Shown here one piece after another: positions 61,710 to 64,000 of a stretch of DNA of 64,000 nt (position 1 is its first letter; every line of letters starts with the position of its first letter). The translations under genes and the position numbers were made by a program. The notes below the pieces were generated by a model. That model was not told the origin of the DNA. It did not search any database and was given only the letters and a program-made list of their open reading frames with translations. Origin of the DNA: Chitinophaga parva (GTDB lineage: Bacteria; Bacteroidota; Bacteroidia; Chitinophagales; Chitinophagaceae); the NCBI RefSeq assembly GCF_003071345.1, contig NZ_QCYK01000002.1, positions 1,240,001-1,304,000 on the forward strand, given 5' to 3'.

Positions 61710-61787
61710 TTGTAAAAGGCCTGGGCGCTGCAAAGCATGCGGAGGGCTGCACCTCTGCGCAGTCTTCCGCTACGCACCGTGCAATTT

Positions 61788-62612
61788 TTACAGCATTTCT
61801 TTGTTCTTCAATACCGCTGTTACTTTCATCACCACATCATGGCGTAGCATGCGGAGGGCTTCTACGGAGGGCTGGTCTGTCCAGATGTTGATCTGGAGTT
61901 TGAGGTTGGTACCGTCTATGTCTGTAAAGACCACCTGTGGCGCTTTTTCAGCGGAGAGGTGGGCTTCGCTCCTGATGGCATCCTGGATGAGGGAGATCAC
62001 CGTGCCGGGATCATTTTTGGCAACGGGTACCACCAGGTTGATCTCTATTTTACGGTTGGTGGAGAGGGTGTGGTTGATAATAGGTTTTTGGAAGATCTCT
62101 TTGTTAGGGATGTTGAGGTAGAGACCGTCAAAGGTGCGCAGGATGGTGGAGCGCAATTGTATATCTTCTACGTTGCCCACAAAGCCGTTGGTCTCTATGA
62201 CATGGCCTACTTCAAATGGTTTGCGCAGGCCAATGAAAATGCCGGAAATAAAATTGGCGGTGAGGTCCTGGAAAGCAAAGCCCAGTGCCAGTCCGATGAT
62301 GCCGGCGCCTGCCAGCAGGGAGCTGACCGTTTTTTCCAGCTGCAATACCTGCAGGGCCATGAACAAGCCTACGAACAGTACCAGCATATAGGCGATACTG
62401 GAAAACAGGCTGGACAAGGCCTCTGCATGGGCCAGCCCATGCACGATCCTGTATGTGATCTTACGGACCAGGCGGGCCACGAAAAAGAAAACCACGAGTA
62501 CAATAACGGCAATCACAAAGTTGGGCAGCATGCGCACAAAACTGACCAGCCACCGGTTCAGCTTATCTAATATAAGGTAGGTCCAGCTTACATATTCATT
62601 GGCAAGAAACAT
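61788..62612 (-). CDS. MscS-family small-conductance mechanosensitive channel
   Basis: A channel of about 274 residues from MFLANEYVSW. It has three N-terminal membrane segments (~22-45, 60-85, 90-110); the pore helix TM3 is LLAGAGIIGLALGFAFQDLTANFISGIFIGL. The beta-domain follows (RKPFEVGHVIETNGFVGNVEDIQLRSTILRTFDGLYLNIPNK) and an alpha-beta C-terminal domain. It releases solutes on hypo-osmotic shock. It is divergent from the HAD phosphatase gene. Confidence 0.94.
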   Translation of the reverse strand: MFLANEYVSWTYLILDKLNRWLVSFVRMLPNFVIAVIVLVVFFFVARLVRKITYRIVHGLAHAEALSSLFSSIAYMLVLFVGLFMALQVLQLEKTVSSLLAGAGIIGLALGFAFQDLTANFISGIFIGLRKPFEVGHVIETNGFVGNVEDIQLRSTILRTFDGLYLNIPNKEIFQKPIINHTLSTNRKIEINLVVPVAKNDPGTVISLIQDAIRSEAHLSAEKAPQVVFTDIDGTNLKLQINIWTDQPSVEALRMLRHDVVMKVTAVLKNKEML

Positions 62613-62849
62613 GATTTCAATTTTGGGATGGAGGCACAATGATCAAGCCAAGGTCAACGGTAAGATGGGGCTGGCCGGTGTGGTGAACGTGGAAGCACGA
62701 TGCGGGGCACTGCGTCTACAATGCAGCCGGGACGCTGCTTTGCGCCGGGAGGAGTGTATGTTTTGGATTTATTATTGTGGTAGGAAGGATTACCGACAAA
62801 TGTTGCTGTGCATACCACAACTACCAGATCCTTTAGAAAAACATACAAT

Positions 62850-63458
62850 ATGCGTAAAGCTATATTTCTCGATAAAGATGGTACACTGATCTATGATGTG
62901 CCTTATAATGCCGACCCGGAAAAGATCTTCCTGCAGGAAAAACTGGTGCACGGGCTCCGTAAGCTCCAGGCTGCCGGTTACCTGCTGGTGGTGGTCACAA
63001 ACCAGGCCGGTGTGGCCCATGGCCATTTCCCGGAACATCATTTAAAAGGTGTACGTGCTAAGATAGAGTCCCTGCTGTATGAGCAGGGCATCGTGCTGGA
63101 TGGATTTTACTACTGCCCGCACCACCCGGAAGGGCGCATGGTGCAATACGCTTACGCCTGTGAGTGTCGCAAACCCCTGCCTGGCCTGTTTTTGCAGGCA
63201 GCCAGGGAAATGAATATAGACCTGGGTAACTCCTGGGCCCTGGGCGACATCCTCAACGACGTGGAAGCAGGCAACCGTGCTGGCTGCAGTACCATCCTCA
63301 TTAACAACGGGAATGAAACGGAGTGGCATACCACCGGGTATGGCCGCACACCGGATCATATTACCCGCTCCATCAACGAAGCGGCAAGCATTATTCTACA
63401 GCCCGAAGGGTTCCATATCACGGAAAACCGTTGGGACCGGCCGTCCATGTACCTGTAA
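62850..63458 (+). CDS. HAD-IIIA phosphatase (GmhB-like)
   Basis: A 202-residue phosphatase from MRKAIFLDKDGTLIYD, with the HAD motif I DKDGT at the extreme N-terminus. Motif II is VVTNQAGVAHG, motif III is the Lys in CECRKPLPGLF and motif IV GDILNDVEAG. The zinc-loop pattern CPHHPEG...CECRKP is the signature of the GmhB group, which dephosphorylates D-glycero-manno-heptose 1,7-bisphosphate for LPS core synthesis; histidinol-phosphatase-type relatives share it. Other heptose genes are not in the window, so the exact substrate is open. Confidence 0.88.
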   Translation: MRKAIFLDKDGTLIYDVPYNADPEKIFLQEKLVHGLRKLQAAGYLLVVVTNQAGVAHGHFPEHHLKGVRAKIESLLYEQGIVLDGFYYCPHHPEGRMVQYAYACECRKPLPGLFLQAAREMNIDLGNSWALGDILNDVEAGNRAGCSTILINNGNETEWHTTGYGRTPDHITRSINEAASIILQPEGFHITENRWDRPSMYL

Positions 63459-63476
63459 TGCAAGTTGCTTCCATAA

Positions 63477-63517
63477 AGGAACGCCGCAGTCCTTCGGGAT
63501 GGCGGCGTTCCTGTTTT
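63477..63517 (+). terminator. Intrinsic terminator after the HAD phosphatase gene
   Basis: AGGAACGCCGC (63477-63487) pairs perfectly with GCGGCGTTCCT (63502-63512), followed by GTTTT. It lies 18 bases after the stop. Confidence 0.85.
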
Positions 63518-63585
63518 GCGGGGAAAGGCGCCTTCATTGATGAGAATGGGCGTGTTTATTTACAGGAATAAACATTCACCGGTTA

Positions 63586-64000
63586 TCACGAAACCGGCAG
63601 GCGGGGTGATTTTTCGCGGCGCTTGAATTTTTCCAGTTGCCGGCCCAGCAGCCAGAAAGACACCGCCATGATGCCGAAGAACAGGCCTTTGTGGGTAACG
63701 TCCCAGAGGTATTCAAAGTAGCGTGTGTACAGGTCCACCAGGAGGAACACTACGCCCATATCCCGCAGGGGCGTGTCTTTGAGACGCACGCCCAGTACGA
63801 TGGCGCCTGCGCACACGATGGAGTAGAAGATCACCCACCAGATAAACTGCAACTGGCGCACGGCCTGCCAATGCTCCCAGGTGGCACTGTTGCCAAAAAT
63901 GGAGATCAGCCAGCCGGCCACCAGTACCAGCAGCCAGCCACCGTACCATAATAATTGCTTGGTATTTTCCGGCACCTTGCTTACGCGCACCGGCCAGGCC
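63586..64000 (-). CDS. Multi-pass membrane protein, C-terminal part (DUF2157-like, partial)
   Basis: The frame is open to the right edge, so the gene probably begins beyond base 64000; an internal GTG at 63990 gives 134 residues. Four hydrophobic segments are visible (GGWLLVLVAGWLISIF, FIWWVIFYSIVCAGAIVLGV, MGVVFLLVDLYTRYFEYLW, GLFFGIMAVSFWLLGRQLE). The LYTRYFEYLWD...KGLFFGI...LLGR ending resembles the C-terminal end of DUF2157-type membrane proteins. Function is unknown. Confidence 0.65.
   Translation of the reverse strand, partial: AWPVRVSKVPENTKQLLWYGGWLLVLVAGWLISIFGNSATWEHWQAVRQLQFIWWVIFYSIVCAGAIVLGVRLKDTPLRDMGVVFLLVDLYTRYFEYLWDVTHKGLFFGIMAVSFWLLGRQLEKFKRREKSPRLPVS

Overview
The window looks like a chromosome segment of a glycan-degrading Bacteroidota, most likely Chitinophagaceae/Chitinophaga-like (inference). 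The evidence is three SusC/SusD pairs, an ECF sigma/FecR pair feeding a SusC with an STN domain, many lipoproteins and hydrolases, weak Shine-Dalgarno sequences, and promoter elements close to the Bacteroidetes -7 consensus TAnnTTTG. Nearly all genes are chromosomal and intact. I see no rRNA, tRNA, IS element, prophage or CRISPR array.

Region by region: (1) 1-4233 is the end of a first PUL: SusC C-terminus, SusD, a LacI-type regulator and a GH16 lipoprotein with a perfect LacI-like palindrome in its promoter. (2) 4234-9058 holds an HGSNAT-like transmembrane acetyltransferase, a small membrane protein, a methyltransferase, a lipoprotein aldose epimerase and a GH43 enzyme. (3) 9179-17413 is a second PUL on the minus strand (SusC, SusD, sulfatase) with a divergent ROK regulator. 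The long spacer between them carries two palindromes and a promoter-like element, plus an orphan minus-strand terminator. (4) 17989-22682 is ethanolamine catabolism (permease, EutB, EutC), with an antisense esterase gene between eutB and eutC. (5) 23383-28129 is a minus-strand four-gene operon: ABC ATPase, permease fused to a substrate-binding domain, EgtB and EgtD. It combines ergothioneine synthesis with an EgtUV/OpuC-type transporter. The substrate-binding domain of the fused protein reads as a circular permutation of the usual order. A disulfide-reductase-like flavoprotein lies just upstream. (6) 30040-31262 is gene-poor and holds a 14-unit heptanucleotide array with a short inverted counterpart. 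(7) 31263-32816 is an S53 peptidase. (8) 33194-44615 is a third PUL: ECF sigma, FecR, SusC with STN, SusD, a GH2 exo-glucosaminidase-like enzyme and an MFS sugar transporter. (9) 44718-48559 holds an Fpg/Nei glycosylase, a GH51 arabinofuranosidase and an acyl-CoA dehydrogenase. (10) 49531-54375 is a TetR-TolC-EmrA-EmrB efflux operon. (11) 54637-64000 holds a large Oar-like TonB-dependent receptor, a dienelactone hydrolase, a secreted heptapeptide-repeat protein, an MscS channel, a GmhB-like phosphatase and small unknowns.

How the genes fit together: the PULs would capture oligosaccharides at the outer membrane and trim them with GH16, GH43, GH2 and sulfatase enzymes. The sulfatase, ROK regulator, exo-glucosaminidase and HGSNAT-like protein all point toward amino sugars; this is an inference. 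The strongest candidates for something little described are the permuted transporter in the ergothioneine operon, the DTAAFK repeat protein, and the structured spacers around the second PUL.
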